Assembly: GCA_035575035.1 (NCBI GenBank)
Contig: DATLYH010000038.1
Location: 1 to 41,506 of the forward strand
Length of the DNA stretch: 41,506 nt
Direction: 5' to 3'
Origin: DATLYH01 sp035575035
GTDB lineage: Bacteria > Planctomycetota > Planctomycetia > Gemmatales > Gemmataceae
Shown here: piece after piece, positions 33,729 to 40,592 of the stretch
How the letters are laid out: each line of letters starts with the position of its first letter
How positions within the stretch are numbered: the stretch's first letter is position 1
Translations under genes and position numbers: made by a program
The notes under the pieces: model-generated
The model's input: the letters and a program-made list of their open reading frames with translations, nothing else
What the model was told of the DNA's origin: nothing
Database searches by the model: none

Positions 33729-33866
33729 TGAGAACCGTCTGCCCGTTGATACAACGACATGGTAGAATGAGGGTGGTTGCGCCGGCGGATGTTCGACAAG
33801 AAGTGTTTGCGCAAGTCCATTGATTGCAATCAGTTGTGGCGTTATACCGGGGACGGGAACAGGACA

Positions 33867-34685
33867 ATGGCGAACACACCGGATTTTGCCAACCCGCCCA
33901 TTGTCGAGTTGGTTCTCGGTGCTCAGTTTTCCCCGTTGACACGGCTGACATCGGGGCATTTCGGGCTTTTCTGGAAGGAACTGGGCGAAGACGACTGGAC
34001 GGAAGCGGAAGATGCTCCGCCGATTGGGGATCAATTCGAGTTGTTTGACCGCCCCCGCTGGCGCATCCCCGCAGGTCTCCAACTGCGAATCGAGCCGGTG
34101 CGGCTGCCGGGCCGCTTCATCCTGCGGCACAAAAGCCAGGACCGCCTTGTCCAAATCCAGGCGACGCGCTTCCATCTGAACTGGCGGAAACGGGCAGGGT
34201 TTTATCCCAGTTACAAGCGGCTGATTGATGAATTTGAGGAGATGTTTGCGCGTTTCGAGACCTTTGTGAAGCAAGCCAAGCTGGGGCCGCTGATTTTGAA
34301 CCAATGGGAGCTAACCTACATCGACGCGTTCCCCGCGGGTGAAGACTGGAGCACCCCTGCCGACTGGAACAAACTTCTGTCGGGCTTGTTCGGACCTCTG
34401 TTCGCGACGGATCAGTTGGGAATTGTCCTGGAGCACCGAGCCGCCGAGTGGAGTTACGAGATTTTCCCCAAGCGCGGACGGTTGCACATTGCCGCCGGTC
34501 CCGGCCAGGTGGGAGAGTCCAGGCAAGACGCCTTGCTGTTGCGGACGACAGCGCGCGGCCCCATCGGGAAAGGAGGGGTTGAGACGCTCCGAGCCGGCCT
34601 GGATTTGGGACACGAGGTCGCTGTGGGCGCCTTTCTGCGGATTGTCTCGGACGAGGCCAAGAAACGGTGGGGGACGAAATCATGA
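33867..34685 (+). CDS. TIGR04255 family protein
   Basis: 272 residues from ATG 33867, which follows AACAGGAC; a longer frame from 33777 lacks a site and is poorly coding. The start PDFANPPIVELVLGAQFSPL has the PPxxExxxxxxF signature of TIGR04255, a sporadically distributed family of unknown function. Later features include VQIQATRFHLNWRKR, ILNQWELTYID and a C-terminal FLRIVSDEAKKRWG. It is the first of three closely spaced genes and overlaps the next start by four bases. It follows the DISARM-like operon by about 140 bases on the same strand, so a part in the same defence response is possible but unproven. Confidence 0.8.
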   Translation: MANTPDFANPPIVELVLGAQFSPLTRLTSGHFGLFWKELGEDDWTEAEDAPPIGDQFELFDRPRWRIPAGLQLRIEPVRLPGRFILRHKSQDRLVQIQATRFHLNWRKRAGFYPSYKRLIDEFEEMFARFETFVKQAKLGPLILNQWELTYIDAFPAGEDWSTPADWNKLLSGLFGPLFATDQLGIVLEHRAAEWSYEIFPKRGRLHIAAGPGQVGESRQDALLLRTTARGPIGKGGVETLRAGLDLGHEVAVGAFLRIVSDEAKKRWGTKS

Positions 34686-35107
34686 GCACGATGGTGCAGT
34701 CCGCCCGCGGAGCCGCGGCGTTCACACCGGACGATAGTTCCCACACTCTCTCCGCTGCCGGAGATGCCTCGGTCTGGTCGCAAGCGGAGGAGGAAACAGA
34801 ACGTTGGAACCAATGGCTTGAGGAGCTGCGTCGCCTGCGCCGGCTGGAGGACGACTGGGACGGTGAAGGAGCGGTTGCGCCGCATCCGAACCTGGTTGAT
34901 CGGGCGATCCGTCTCGTTGGGGAACTCCAGTGGCTCGATGTTCCTCCACCCGATCGGATTTTCCCGAGCACGAATGGGACCATCTACTTCGAGTGGTTCA
35001 CCCCGGAGGGATACTGGGAAATCGAGGTACTGTCTCCCAAAGAGGTGGAGGGACGCAAGATCCTCCGCGGAACGGATCACTGCCTGACCTACCGATGGGA
35101 GGGCTGA
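34682..35107 (+). CDS. hypothetical protein, 141 aa
   Basis: The start at 34682 overlaps the TIGR04255 stop (ATGA). The N-terminal 40 residues are Ser/Ala-rich and probably disordered. A helix with Trp and Glu (ETERWNQWLEELRRLRRLEDDWDGEGA) is followed by a beta-rich half (IFPSTNGTIYFEWFTPEGYWEIEVLSPK). The LxDDWDGEGAxxPxxxxVxxA stretch resembles small proteins often paired with TIGR04255 and related genes. It is probably a partner of the upstream protein. Function unknown. Confidence 0.75.
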   Translation: MSTMVQSARGAAAFTPDDSSHTLSAAGDASVWSQAEEETERWNQWLEELRRLRRLEDDWDGEGAVAPHPNLVDRAIRLVGELQWLDVPPPDRIFPSTNGTIYFEWFTPEGYWEIEVLSPKEVEGRKILRGTDHCLTYRWEG

Positions 35108-35150
35108 CGATCGCTGCGGAGCGGAACGGCGAGTCGCCCGACGGTGGGGA

Positions 35151-35594
35151 ATGAAAGCGGAAACCGACCCGATCACGGACGACGAGTTCTTGTTGCGCCG
35201 CGTGCGCATCGAGCGATTCCGCACCGATCAGATCCCCATCATCTCTCCGAACGCTTTTGAACCGCGCATCCAAGGGCGAGACCCTGATACCGACGGAATC
35301 AGTTTCTACCGGGCAGCTTGTCTGAATGAGCCGGATGAGATACTAGCCCTGCTCGATCCCCAACGCTGGCGGGAAAACGGCATCGTGCGTCTCTCGGTAT
35401 CCTTTCTCAAATCGCTGAACCTTTCTGTGGTCAGCAAGCCGGATGCACGAGTCAACGGACACGTTGTAATTCCGGAACTCAATTCCAGGGATTATCAGGC
35501 CGACAAGGCGCGGTTCAAGCCGATCATGCTGAAACTGGCCGAGGAAGCCAGCAAGGACGAGAACATCGTGCGGCGCCCAGACGGCAGGCGGTAA
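35151..35594 (+). CDS. hypothetical protein, 147 aa
   Basis: The ATG follows GGTGGGGA by a few bases, and the gene is 43 bases after the previous one. The protein is acidic to neutral with no membrane segment. FYRAACLNEPDEILALLDPQ and VSFLKSLNLSVVSKPD, then GHVVIPELNSRDYQ, are the most distinctive stretches. It closes the three-gene TIGR04255 unit. No family recognised; a nucleic-acid or protein-binding role cannot be judged. Confidence 0.7.
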   Translation: MKAETDPITDDEFLLRRVRIERFRTDQIPIISPNAFEPRIQGRDPDTDGISFYRAACLNEPDEILALLDPQRWRENGIVRLSVSFLKSLNLSVVSKPDARVNGHVVIPELNSRDYQADKARFKPIMLKLAEEASKDENIVRRPDGRR

Positions 35595-35680
35595 CTTCAC
35601 GGGCGACGCCGCCCTTCACATTCTCGCTGGTCCGCGAACTGGAACCAACCTTCGGCCGGCTGGTGCTCACCAATCGGAAA

Positions 35681-35980
35681 TCACAGCGCCACGGCCCACT
35701 TCCTCGCCAGCGCTTCCACCAGTGCGGGATCGACGATTTTGTAATACCGCCGATGACCACCTCTGGAGGTATCGTCCTTCTTCAAGAAGCCGAGCTTCGC
35801 CAACTGGGAGAGCTTGGCCGGATGGAACTCCCTGTTAAACATCTCTCGGTATTTGCCGCTCACCCATTTGAAGCAAATAACCCGCTGCTCCGGGGGCAGA
35901 GGTTCGGTCTTCCAGTATTCGTAGCACGCCAGGAGAACCCGTTGCAGTTCTGGGTTTCTTTCAATCTCTGCCACGTTCAT
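35681..35980 (-). CDS. small winged-helix-like protein, 99 aa
   Basis: ATG 35980 is preceded on its strand by AAGGAGAC, which decides this start over longer frames. The protein is helical with a basic tail: QRVLLACYEYWKTEPLPP, FHPAKLSQLAKLGFLKKDD and then GGHRRYYKIVDPALVEALARKW. The order helix-helix-LxxLGFLxKxxxxxxGxRRYYKI matches a winged-helix DNA-binding fold with the RRYYKI strand as the wing. It lies 56 bases after the ImmA/IrrE gene on the same strand, so it is probably the third gene of that regulatory operon. Assignment of the fold is inference. Confidence 0.65.
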   Translation of the reverse strand: MNVAEIERNPELQRVLLACYEYWKTEPLPPEQRVICFKWVSGKYREMFNREFHPAKLSQLAKLGFLKKDDTSRGGHRRYYKIVDPALVEALARKWAVAL

Positions 35981-36036
35981 GGACGTCTCCTTGTTGTTGA
36001 AATGAAGTGTTGATTCTCGAGCCAGCCTGGTTTGGT

Positions 36037-36612
36037 TCAACTGAGGGTCACGCCCATCGCGGCCAGTTGCCGAGCCACCCCGGTCTTGTGGACTCGCCAT
36101 CGGAAAAGCGCCAAGCTGACGCCAAAGTTCACCGCGCCGTCGCCGAGAGTGCCGCCCGCCCGTAGCCATGCGAAAGCCCCGTCACGGGGCACCAGCAGTG
36201 CCGCCGCCTGCCAGTCCGCCTCGTCCTCCAGCCGCGAATCCCAGTAGCGGCAGCCGCCTTCCCCCAGCGCAGGCGCAGGGGGATGTTCGAGGAGGACGTG
36301 GGATACCTCGTGAGCCACCGAGTTCGCCCGACGGGTCGGTGGATGGCGGGGATTGTATACGATGAGCCTGCGGGTGCCGTCGCAGATCGTCAGGGCCGAG
36401 AACCCGGACGTGCGACCCATGAGTCGGGAGACGCTGTGGCTGCTGGCTCCGTCTAGGCGAAGCTCCGGCAGGGAAAGCACTGGAATGTCCAGGTGCGCTG
36501 CCAGGGCAAGTGGGTCAAGCCGATCCATCACCTTCAAGCCAAGCTCGGCACGGAGGGAGAGGGCGAGCCGTTCCGCTTCCGCTTTGAAGCCACGACGAAG
36601 TTTGTCCACCAT
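36037..36612 (-). CDS. ImmA/IrrE-type metallopeptidase (CapP-like)
   Basis: 191 residues from ATG 36612, five bases after the stop of the XRE gene. The zinc site is SVAHEVSHVLLEHPP (HExxH), with the third ligand expected in SRLEDEADWQAAALLVP. The N-terminal helices (MVDKLRRGFKAEAERLALSL) and the DPLALAAHLDIPVLSLPEL segment fit COG2856 proteases that cut a partner HTH repressor. In CBASS and related islands the pair is called CapP and CapH: CapP cleaves CapH after DNA damage and so opens the defence promoter. Here the pair faces the ubiquitin-like operon, which is the same logic. Confidence 0.85.
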   Translation of the reverse strand: MVDKLRRGFKAEAERLALSLRAELGLKVMDRLDPLALAAHLDIPVLSLPELRLDGASSHSVSRLMGRTSGFSALTICDGTRRLIVYNPRHPPTRRANSVAHEVSHVLLEHPPAPALGEGGCRYWDSRLEDEADWQAAALLVPRDGAFAWLRAGGTLGDGAVNFGVSLALFRWRVHKTGVARQLAAMGVTLS

Positions 36613-36617
36613 GACAA

Positions 36618-36974
36618 TTACCTCTTCTTGGTCATGTGCCGGTATGCTGCCTTGATGATGTCTTCCAAGGCTTCTGCGTCTTGCGGTTCGATGTTCCGGT
36701 CCGCTCGCAGGTAAGAGGAGATCATCGCCACGGTGTTGGCCTCTTCCTTCTTCTTCGGGGTGGGGCGCATGAAGGCGTCGGCGGACATTCCCAGCCAACG
36801 CAAAAGCGTGGCGAACGCGTCTACGTCGGGTCGCCGCCCCTGCGCCATCCGTGTCAAGGTCGAGGGGCTGATTTTCAGCTTGTGAGCTAGCTCCCGCCAA
36901 CTCAAATCTTCCTGCTGACGCTTGGCGTCCAGGGCGGCGTAAAGGGCTTCCACATCGATGGTCGTCTCCGGCAT
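36618..36974 (-). CDS. XRE-family HTH repressor (CapH-like)
   Basis: 118 residues; the ATG at 36974 follows AGGAGGGAC on its strand. The helix-turn-helix is LSWRELAHKLKISPSTLTRMA (from about residue 24), in a standard five-helix XRE domain ending near LGMSADAF. The C-terminal 45 residues (MISSYLRADRNIEPQDAEAL, then DIIKAAYRHM) are a helical tail, the likely dimerisation part and cleavage target of the adjacent peptidase. It probably represses both its own gene and the divergent ubiquitin-like operon from the 126-bp region between them. The link to CapH is inference from the gene pair and orientation. Confidence 0.85.
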   Translation of the reverse strand: MPETTIDVEALYAALDAKRQQEDLSWRELAHKLKISPSTLTRMAQGRRPDVDAFATLLRWLGMSADAFMRPTPKKKEEANTVAMISSYLRADRNIEPQDAEALEDIIKAAYRHMTKKR

Positions 36975-36998
36975 GGGTACGTCCCTCCTTTGTGTTGC

Positions 36999-37027
36999 AT
37001 TATACGTTCTGTATTCGACTCTTGCAA
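36999..37027 (-). promoter_or_regulatory. sigma70-type promoter of the XRE-ImmA operon
   Basis: On the minus strand: -35 TTGCAA (37027-37022), 17 bases, -10 TATAAT (37004-36999), then AGGAGG and ATG 36974. The -35 hexamer is palindromic and is also the -35 of the opposite promoter. Confidence 0.75.
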
Positions 37028-37030
37028 TAC
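37011..37030. promoter_or_regulatory. candidate operator: GTATT-N10-AATAC
   Basis: GTATT (37011-37015) and AATAC (37026-37030) are inverted and cover the shared -35. A repressor bound here would block both promoters. Confidence 0.45.
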
Positions 37031-37050
37031 GGATGTGTCGTTGCTATAAT
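37022..37050 (+). promoter_or_regulatory. sigma70-type promoter of the ubiquitin-like operon
   Basis: -35 TTGCAA at 37022-37027, a 17-base spacer, and a perfect -10 TATAAT at 37045-37050. The leader to ATG 37101 is about 45 bases and includes AAGGGG at about 37086-37091 as ribosome-binding site. Confidence 0.8.
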
Positions 37051-37067
37051 AAAACGATGTTCGGAAC

Positions 37068-37086
37068 TGGCAATACACCTTTGCCA
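37068..37086. promoter_or_regulatory. inverted repeat TGGCAA-N7-TTGCCA in the Ubl leader
   Basis: TGGCAA at 37068-37073 and TTGCCA at 37081-37086 lie downstream of the -10. This is a second possible operator, or a small leader hairpin just before the ribosome-binding site. Confidence 0.45.
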
Positions 37087-37100
37087 AAGGGGACCTTTCC

Positions 37101-37334
37101 ATGAGCGTCCATATTTTTGTAAACCGTCGCAAGCTAGACCTCCAGACCACCGAGTTGACCGGCCAGCAGCTCTTGGAGGCGGCGGGCTTCACTGGCCAGG
37201 GCTACGACCTGCTGCGGCTCCAGGGCGAGGGCGACCCCACCGGCGGGACGCTCATCATGTGGAACGAGGTGGTCCACCTCAAGAACGGCGACCACTACCG
37301 TGTGATTCCAGGCAACCGCACCTTCGGGGGTTGA
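37101..37334 (+). CDS. ubiquitin-like protein ending in Gly-Gly (multiubiquitin-domain family)
   Basis: 77 residues, one beta-grasp domain: SVHIFVNRRKLDLQTTELTG (first hairpin), QQLLEAAGF (helix), YDLLRLQGEGDPTGGTLIMW and KNGDHYRVIPGNRTFGG. It is related to the multiubiquitin family, which often has several domains in tandem; here there is only one. The last two residues are Gly-Gly, exposed without a tail, as needed for direct activation by an E1. The stop is two bases before the E2-like gene. It should be the modifier attached to targets by the downstream enzymes. A sulfur-carrier role (ThiS/MoaD) is less likely because an E2-like and a JAB protein follow. Confidence 0.88.
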   Translation: MSVHIFVNRRKLDLQTTELTGQQLLEAAGFTGQGYDLLRLQGEGDPTGGTLIMWNEVVHLKNGDHYRVIPGNRTFGG

Positions 37335-37336
37335 CC

Positions 37337-37732
37337 ATGCCAGGGCCGCAAGAACTGCAAGAACACGCCAAGGAACTGACCGAGACGACCGGTGTGCAGG
37401 TAGAGATCGTGGAGGAAGGAAGCCGCGTCTTCGTGCTTCTCCGCAAGGTCCGCCTTCCTCCGGGCCTGTTCCGAGTAGGTGAGACGGACATCCTTTTCAT
37501 CACCGACCAGCAGTACCCTCTCTCGGCGCTGGATATGTTCTGGACCGAGGTGGATGTCGTCCGGCCCGACGGTTCCATTCCCCAAAGCGCCGAGGCCATC
37601 GAGACGTACCTAGGCCGCCAGTGGCGGCGGTTCAGCTGGCACCGCAACGGTGTCTGGAATCCAGCCCGGAACGGCCTCCTCGACCACTTCGCGTTCGTGG
37701 AGTCGCGCTGGGTGGCGGAGAAGCGGCCATGA
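37337..37732 (+). CDS. E2-like (UBC-fold) protein without cysteine
   Basis: 131 residues, placed between the Ubl and the E1 genes. The order VFVLLRKVRLPPGLFRVGETDILFI, QYPLSALDMFWTEVDV and the C-terminal RRFSWHRNGVW, ARNGLLDHFAFVESRW matches bacterial E2-family E proteins (UBC-like sheet and helices). The protein has no cysteine at all, so it cannot form the usual thioester. The FSWH segment (Ser100, His102), at the place where the active site would be expected, is a candidate for an oxyester-forming serine; this is inference. The stop overlaps the E1 start (ATGA). Confidence 0.8.
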   Translation: MPGPQELQEHAKELTETTGVQVEIVEEGSRVFVLLRKVRLPPGLFRVGETDILFITDQQYPLSALDMFWTEVDVVRPDGSIPQSAEAIETYLGRQWRRFSWHRNGVWNPARNGLLDHFAFVESRWVAEKRP

Positions 37733-39096
37733 ACAAGTTGGTGTTAGTCGAACAAACCGCCCAAACGCTTGTCCAGCACCTGGCGGGCAGCGCGCCCCTG
37801 GAAGAAGGGGCGTTCTGCCTGCTCCGTCAGGGCAGGACGGCGACCGGGTCGCGCCTGCTGGCGACGGAAGTCATCCTGCCGCCAGCGGGGGCGTGGGAGC
37901 GCCAGGACCGGGACCAACTCCGGCCCTTCGCGCAGTGGATTTCCGCTGCCATCAGCCGCGCCATCACGGCGCGGGCCGGGCTGCTGTTCGTTCATTCGCA
38001 CCCGGACGAACGCTTCCCTCTGGGGTTCAGCCTTGCCGACCAAAGTGCCTTCGTCGCCCTCGCGCGCGACCTCGCCCCCATGCTGGACGGGCCGTTCGCG
38101 GCGGCTATCGTTCATCCAAAGGGCTGGGCAGGCGCGGTCTGGGTGGACGGCGCTCTCCAGCCGATTGACTCGGTGGTGAGCGTCGGGCGGACGTTGCGGT
38201 TTCTCAGCCCCGTCCCGCCCAGCACGGACGGTGCGATGGACGCCCGCCAGCGCGACGCCCTCGGCGTGGTCCACGACCGGCTCCGTCACCTTACCGTCGC
38301 CGTGGTCGGCTGCGGCGGCCTGGGCTCGCCAACCGCGGAGCAACTCGTGCGCATGGGGGCCGCGGCCGTGCTGCTGGTGGACCACGACCGCCTTGACACG
38401 CCTTCCAACGTCCGCCATGTGTTCGGCTCCACCGCCGCAAGCCTCCGGGCGGCTGTGCCCCCGCCGAAGGTGGAAGTCGTGGGCAAGCACCTGGACCAAC
38501 TCGGCCTCGACGCGCGCGTGGAGCGCATTGACGGCGACGTGCGTACCGAGCCGGTTTTCCGGGCAGTCCTCGACGCCGACATCGTCCTGAACGCAACGGA
38601 CACCCACGGCAGCCGTGCCATCGTCAACGAACTCGCAAGCACCTACCTTCTGCCGGTGATCGACGTAGGCGTTCGTGCCGGGTCAAAGGCCAACAACCTG
38701 CTCACCGGGCTGGTGGCCGAGGTGCGCGTCCTGACCCCGACGACCCCCTGCCTCTGGTGCCGCAACACCATCAGTGCCGATGTCATCCGGGCGGAAAACC
38801 TGCCGGAAGAGGAGCGGCGGAAACTGGAAGAGGAGGGATACGTCCAGTGGGGCACTGGCGCCCCCGCGCCGAGCGTCGTGGCACTCACCGTCCTCGGCAG
38901 CGGTCTGGCAACCTGTGCCCTGCTCGCGCTCCTGTCGGAAGAAGGCGAGGTCGCCCCGGCCGGTTACATCGTGGATGGCTTCTTGGGAGATGCCTTCGAG
39001 ACGCAACCTAAATTACCCGTTCCTGGGTGCAGATGTTCCAAGCACTTTGGCCTAGGGGACAACGCCCCTCCCCCTTTCATGGCGATTAGAGGGTAG
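37729..39096 (+). CDS. fusion of JAB/JAMM peptidase and E1/ThiF adenylating enzyme
   Basis: 455 residues. The N-terminal JAB domain has an early Glu (EEGAFCLL, about 25-32) and the zinc motif HSHPDERFPLGFSLAD (His89, His91, Asp104), so it should be a deconjugating or processing isopeptidase. The E1 part (from about 175) has VVGCGGLGS (192-200) for ATP, DHDRLDTPSNVRH (218-230), ATDTHGSR (289-296) and a zinc set Cys341/Cys344 with Cys434/Cys436. The crossover loop between the two zinc pairs (residues 345-382, including NTISADVIRAEN and GAPAPSVV) lacks a cysteine, so the usual E1 thioester cysteine is missing. Fusion of E1 and deconjugase in one chain suggests tight control of the modifier cycle. 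Confidence 0.88.
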   Translation: MNKLVLVEQTAQTLVQHLAGSAPLEEGAFCLLRQGRTATGSRLLATEVILPPAGAWERQDRDQLRPFAQWISAAISRAITARAGLLFVHSHPDERFPLGFSLADQSAFVALARDLAPMLDGPFAAAIVHPKGWAGAVWVDGALQPIDSVVSVGRTLRFLSPVPPSTDGAMDARQRDALGVVHDRLRHLTVAVVGCGGLGSPTAEQLVRMGAAAVLLVDHDRLDTPSNVRHVFGSTAASLRAAVPPPKVEVVGKHLDQLGLDARVERIDGDVRTEPVFRAVLDADIVLNATDTHGSRAIVNELASTYLLPVIDVGVRAGSKANNLLTGLVAEVRVLTPTTPCLWCRNTISADVIRAENLPEEERRKLEEEGYVQWGTGAPAPSVVALTVLGSGLATCALLALLSEEGEVAPAGYIVDGFLGDAFETQPKLPVPGCRCSKHFGLGDNAPPPFMAIRG

Positions 39097-39696
39097 GACC
39101 GACTTTGACCCATCTGTGACCATGCCACCTTCGCGATGGGTCAAGCAGCTTTGCGGCGGCGGCGCTCTGGATCTGTTCTTCGGGCCGATCGATGGAGATG
39201 TGATGGACGCCACGGACGGCGAAACGGTTGTGGCCCTTTAAGCCCTGTTTCGTGCAGTGAAGGGCTACCGTCGTCCTTCGCCCCGCGAAAGACAAACGGG
39301 CTTGTGAGCCGTTGGCTTTGACCGGCGGCTTTCAGGCCCTTGCTGGCACCGGGAGCGTGTACGATCATAGCGCGGTGTCGTGCAGAGGGTTGCCCTCGTG
39401 AATGAGCGTTCCATCTTCCCGGCCGCCCGCACCGGCCGGCGGTGGGTCCAAGTGTGTCCAGTACGGCCGGCCGGTGCGGGCGGCGGGCGGGACGCGCGCA
39501 CCCCTGAAGAGCGTCCCCTGGGAGCGTCCCTTGGGAGCGCGGGCGTCCCGCCCGCAACTTGTTCCGGCGTCAGGGTTGGCATGGACGGCAAATCGGAAGG
39601 GAACGGTATGTGACTTGCTCTTCGCAGTACAGGGAGGCGGCGGGAACGCCGGGGGGGCCTGGTGCTGGCCCACGCCGCCGGCCGGCGAGGTGCTTC
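39097..39696. other. 600-base intergenic region with GC-rich hairpins
   Basis: No intact gene is supported. A perfect 19-base inverted repeat lies at 39422-39440 (GCCGCCCGCACCGGCCGGC) and 39466-39484, with a 25-base loop. GCGGGC-gtccc-GCCCGC lies at 39539-39555, a dispersed hairpin type. A leftward peptide (39086-39295) and other short frames look non-coding. Confidence 0.4.
39105..39144. repeat. inverted repeat after the Ubl operon
   Basis: TTGACCCATC (39105-39114) and GATGGGTCAA (39135-39144) form a perfect ten-base stem with a 20-base loop, nine bases after the E1 stop. No T-run follows, so a Rho-independent terminator is not convincing. Confidence 0.45.
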
Positions 39697-39906
39697 ATGG
39701 CCGGAGAAGAATACAAGGCCAAGCGAGCTATCGGCCCGCCGCCCGGAGGACCCGCCCTCACCAATCCCGACAAGGTCATCTTCCCTGACGTTGGAATCAC
39801 CAAGGCAGAGGTGTACGAGTATTACCGGCGGATTGCCCCGCGCCGGTTGGCGAGCCAGAAGCGCGACCCCATGGCCGGGCTGCTGCGTCCGGCCGCGGTG
39901 CGATGA
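39697..39906 (+). pseudogene. N-terminal fragment of a LigD-type DNA polymerase domain
   Basis: The 69-residue frame contains ALTNPDKVIFPDVGITKAEV then YEYYRRIAPR, the characteristic beginning of the primase-polymerase domain of LigD (LTxPDKVLFPExGITKxxLxxYY). After RRIAPR the sequence is unrelated and ends within 25 codons, so nearly the whole domain is missing. It marks the right edge of the defence island and was probably truncated by a rearrangement. Confidence 0.6.
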
Positions 39907-40039
39907 TGCCGGATGATCGTTCCGTTGCGGCGTGGTCAGACTCCCTGGGTTGGGGGAGGGGCGGCTTTGGTCAGCAGAGGCATCCTCCCCGGTCCTGGCA
40001 TAGCGTTTGCAGCAAATGATCCCAGGAGAGGAGGATGTG

Positions 40040-40504
40040 ATGGCTACCCAAGTGCATCTGATTGAGCCGGGCTTGCCGCCTCTACCCGAGCCGCGGGAGC
40101 CGATGCCAGGTCCCGGGGTGCCGCCGGAGCCGGAACCGCACCTGCCCCCGGAAGAACCGCCGTTGCCCGAGCCAGAAGACCCTATCACCCGGCAGGAAGG
40201 CCTGATAGACCCGCGCTTCATCCAGCCTGGGCCGGAGGCGCCGTTGTCAGGTCCGGCGTCGGGCCAGCCGCCGCAGCCGCCGGATCGGCCGGATCAACCT
40301 TCGCCTCCCCCGCGCCCCGAGGACGTACCGCCGCGGCCAGGGGGCATCCCGGAGGAGCCGCTGGGACCCAGGCCCGGTCCACCGCAGCCCCCGCTGACGC
40401 CCCCCGAGCCGACCGAGCCGCCGATCTGGGGAAAGCGCCGACCGCGGTCATCAGAGAGCCGGCCCTGGCCGCCGCTGAAGCTGACGGCTCGGCTGCGGTT
40501 CTGA
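40040..40504 (+). CDS. proline-rich hypothetical protein
   Basis: 154 residues from ATG 40040, behind GGAGAGGAGG; nearby ATG 40034 and GTG 40037 cannot be excluded. It is made almost entirely of Pro, Glu, Gly, Arg and Leu (PEPREPMPGPGVPPEPEPHL, PPRPEDVPPRPGG) with a basic tail KRRPRSSESRPWPPLKLTAR. It has no signal peptide or membrane segment. It is probably disordered; in GC-rich DNA such a frame may also arise by chance, but the ribosome-binding site and the open MATQVHLIEPGLP start favour a gene. Confidence 0.5.
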   Translation: MATQVHLIEPGLPPLPEPREPMPGPGVPPEPEPHLPPEEPPLPEPEDPITRQEGLIDPRFIQPGPEAPLSGPASGQPPQPPDRPDQPSPPPRPEDVPPRPGGIPEEPLGPRPGPPQPPLTPPEPTEPPIWGKRRPRSSESRPWPPLKLTARLRF

Positions 40505-40592
40505 AGCGGGGGAAAGGGCGGTCGGCGCGGTTGACTTTTCCGCCGCCAGCCTTTACTCTTCACCCCGCCCGACCCGCAGACACTCACCAGTC

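Noticed and set aside
37101..37334. Sulfur-carrier protein (ThiS/MoaD)
   Set aside because: It is followed by an E2-like protein and a JAB-E1 fusion rather than thiazole or molybdopterin synthesis genes, and it lies behind a defence-type regulator pair.
39086..39295. Leftward 69-codon gene after the Ubl operon
   Set aside because: It overlaps the end of the E1 gene and an inverted repeat, lacks a ribosome-binding site, and shows no domain.
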